A stretch of DNA of 64,000 nt from Lyophyllum atratum (taxonomy: Eukaryota; Basidiomycota; Agaricomycetes; Agaricales; Lyophyllaceae): positions 1 through 64,000 of the forward strand of contig JACGCN010000051.1 of the NCBI GenBank assembly GCA_014905825.1, written 5' to 3'. A program made the translations under genes and the position numbers. Each line of letters begins with the position of its first letter. The stretch's first letter is position 1. A model generated the notes under the pieces. It made no database searches. It saw nothing but the letters and a program-made list of their open reading frames with translations, and had not been told where the DNA came from. Below, piece after piece: positions 61,502-64,000 of the stretch.

Positions 61502-62933
61502 ATGTTCTCTTCAATATTTTCGTGAGTTCAGCCCTGCGGAACCCGTCCTCCTTCTGATAACTATCAAGAACATCCGCTCCTGTTGACCCGACTGCTCCCA
61601 ACTTGCATCCGGTCTCGGAGAGGTTCAAGCACGACGAGTTATTTGGAAAGCTTGAGCCCAAGGACACAGAATGGCTGTGTGCTGGTGGCTTCGCCACTGA
61701 AACACAGACTTTTTATGTCTCTGCCGACGATGGATCGATCCTCATGTGTCAAGTGATCCATTCCGCCGTTGGGTGAGAACTTGTCTTACAGGGAGATCAG
61801 TCTTATCTGACGTGAATTCACTAGACTCTGGTATCCAACCATCCAATTCGTTTTCAAGCACCACAATCCTAAGACCAAGGAGACGATTTGGAAATCCGTT
61901 AACGTGACGAATTTCGTCACTCCACCACCCGGCCTCGACAAACGTTCCTGCAAGGCGGATGAGTTCTCCATCACCTACAAACATACCCCTGACTCTGATC
62001 ACCCGGAAATATACACTATCCGCGCCAACCTTGCTGTGGACCTCCAGCTCTCCTTCGAAATCGCTCGTCCAGCCGCCATTCCTGGCTGGAAAGTCGGGAA
62101 CGGTCCCAAGGGTGGTTACACATACTTCGGGCCGGTTCCTGAGAAGGCCGAAGGGTTTGCTATCCATCGATTCTGGCCCCACGTTAAGGCTACTGGCCAT
62201 GTCATCCATAATGGCAAGGCCTCGACCTACCAGGGCCCAGGAATCATGGTGCATGCGATCCAAGGCATGCGTCCTAACCTCCTCGCGGCATCGTGGAATT
62301 TCGCCAACTTCCAGAGCGAGCAGCACGGAGGCGTATCTGCTATCCAGATGGAATTCAAGACCTGCGACTCGCATGGACGCAAGGGTGCGGGATCTGGAGG
62401 CGTATGGGTCAACGTTGGATCATTGGTGGTAGGCGGAAAGCTCCTTTCCGTTACGGCGGATACCAAATACCCTGGCGAAGAACCCCTGGACACTGGAGTG
62501 ATTTCACGGACAACCCATTTGAATGCTGTCCTGGATCCAGACACGAGCTACCAGCAGCCCAGGCAGATTCTGTTTAAATGGCAAGGGCCATCGATCATCG
62601 CAGATGGCCCCGGACCTGTCAAAGCGCAGCTGGAGGTTGATGTCGGTGATAACGAGAACCCCAAAGGGCTTATCGAGAAAGTCGATGTTCTCGCTGAAAT
62701 CCCCTACGTTGTGAGGATGGCTGTGAACTATGTTGCTGGGACCAAACCATACATATACCAGGTCAGTCGATCCCGAGCCTATACGATACTGGATGCTCTA
62801 ACACCTGTTACACTGGCAGTGGTTAAACCCTGCAACTTTGTCGATTAGTGGCCCTGAATCCGTGCTTCCCGGCCTATCCGAGGGCTTGGAGGTTTCTGGC
62901 TCTCTGTTCAACGAGGCCTCGTATATTTCTTAA
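61502..62933 (+). CDS. SVF1: Svf1-type survival factor (lipocalin-like)
   Basis: Svf1 family proteins are needed for survival under oxidative stress and diauxic growth, and have been linked to ceramide handling. Start MFSSIF at 61502, with two short introns in the first 250 bases. The double lipocalin-type fold is visible as beta-rich sequence: DTEWLCAGGFATETQTFYVS, LWYPTIQFVFKHHNPKTKE, WKSVNVTNFVTPPPGLDKRS, GWKVGNGPKGGYTYFGPVPE and GHVIHNGKASTYQGPGIMVH. Then come the second barrel, VSAIQMEFKTCDSHGRKGAG and VWVNVGSLVVGGKLLSVTAD, and an end WLNPATLSISGPESVLPGL. A last intron lies at 62762 onward. Length and motif order match the family. No frame break is seen. Confidence 0.93.
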
Positions 62934-63158
62934 CCTGCACTTGGTTTCAACACATTTACATAGATACAATAGCTCTCATTGTACAATATCCTGCACAGAT
63001 CGAAGGTGCATATAGGTTTTGCTGGAGGAGCTGGAATGTGTATCGCTCAGCAATCTTAAAGTCTGATCACACGTGTTCGGCTGCGGAAATAGGGTTGAGT
63101 CAAATAATCAAAACAAGATATTTGGGACAACGCTGCTTCGCGGCGAAGACAATGTACG

Positions 63159-64000
63159 ATGTTGCGTCAACTCATACGCAGGAGCCCAGCTGCACTTCCC
63201 CTCTCGCTCCGAAAGCCTCCTGCTCTCTCTGTTGCTAGATGTGTGCCTCGTCCCGCTGCAGCTTTTTCTTATCCTGCAGCGCCAAGAATAGCAGTGGCTA
63301 CGTTCCATTCCACCCCTCATAGGCAAGGGGCACCAATAATCCCACTCTTTGCCGCTTTACTAAAGGTCAGTCTCAGCGTTTCGAACGAGAACCTAGCTAA
63401 CGATATATAGTTAGGCATCGACTTCATTGGAACTGGCCCGAACCGCAGCGCGAATCGTCCTCACCTTCATGCCAATCATACTTATATCAAATGCCAAATC
63501 TAAAAAGCACATAAAGTACGCTGCACTCCACGGCATTCCAAAGTCGGAAGAAAGCAAGGAGCGGGTGTTAAAGCAGATACGAAATCGCAAATTTCTTCTG
63601 TACGGCCTCCTCCTCGTCCCAATGACGTTGTTCTGGGCAACAATAGTAGCGAGCTTGGAGAAGACTCCTTTGACAGGAAGGTTCGTTGGGATCTTCTCAT
63701 TAAACCCTACAACGGCTACAACGTGATATTCCATTTTAGATGGAGAATGATAATCCTCTCACCCGAGGAAGAGGAAGAAATCGCAGCGCAACTCGCAGGA
63801 CCAGGCTGGTACAGTGCAGTTGCTGAGATTCTAGCGCAAGACGGCCCTCCGAACATTATACCCAATACAGACTGGAGACACGCCTGGGTCGAGGCGACAC
63901 TACGGAAATTAGAAGCGACGATTCCGATATTGACTAACGAGCCGAAAATGTACCCCCAGTGGCTGGAAGACAACCAGGATCATCCGCCCATGCCTCCACC
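63159..64000 (+). CDS. Oma1-type mitochondrial inner-membrane metalloprotease (partial)
   Basis: Oma1 is the stress-activated M48 protease of the mitochondrial inner membrane. Only the N-terminal part is inside the window. MLRQLIRRSPAALPLSLRKP begins a long Arg-rich, acid-free mitochondrial presequence. After two introns come KKHIKYAALHGIPKSEESKE, the membrane span FLLYGLLLVPMTLFWATIVA, then EKTPLTGRWRMIILSPEEEE and LAGPGWYSAVAEILAQDGP. The zinc-binding HExxH motif would lie beyond position 64000, so protease identity rests on the N-terminal pattern. A different M48-family member is the main alternative. Confidence 0.75.

Overview
This window is nuclear DNA from a filamentous basidiomycete, most likely an Agaricomycete. 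Almost every gene is cut by several GT-AG introns of about 45-60 nt. Conserved eukaryotic genes can be read cleanly only by splicing these out. The set of lineage-restricted proteins (a small secreted protein, a 7TM protein, several Ser/Pro-rich orphans) also fits that group. No bacterial operons, CRISPR arrays, rRNA or tRNA genes were recognised.

Layout. 0.5-5 kb: a basic Ser/Pro-rich nuclear-type gene with many apparent reading-frame breaks, Vps51, and a conserved orphan. 5.6-8.7 kb: Yip4/YIPF6 and the 26S proteasome ATPase Rpt2, divergent. 8.7-13.5 kb: gene-poor, with one small secreted protein and a roughly 550-bp terminal-inverted-repeat element that carries degenerate CCCTAA-like repeats and a perfect palindrome. 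13.5-18 kb: an F-box-like orphan and the elongation factor Spn1/IWS1. 18.6-25 kb: a large ABCC transporter with extreme intron density, including candidate 1-nt and 7-nt microexons. 25.4-30.1 kb: an orphan followed by a long pyrimidine-rich stretch and a small mitochondrial-type membrane protein. 30.3-38 kb: a TPR protein, a Ca3427-like periplasmic-binding-fold protein with two GC-AG introns, and telomerase reverse transcriptase (TERT). 38.3-48.3 kb: glutathione peroxidase, a CaaX-ended coiled-coil protein, a metallophosphoesterase, CCT5, the PP2A catalytic subunit and a conserved mitochondrial-type protein. 49.6-55.2 kb: phospholipase B and a 7TM protein. 56.5-64 kb: a pfkB-type kinase, an Acl4-like TPR chaperone, an orphan, Svf1 and the start of the Oma1 protease.

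The genes are mostly unrelated housekeeping functions rather than one pathway. The clear organisational theme is tight divergent pairing: seven head-to-head pairs share roughly 130-275 bp between start codons. Proteostasis is well represented (Rpt2, CCT5, Acl4, Oma1), but I see no evidence of a cluster acting together. The most distinctive observations are about gene structure: microexons that carry key ATPase codons, GC-AG introns, a PP2A stop codon isolated behind a terminal intron, and the telomere-like inverted-repeat element.
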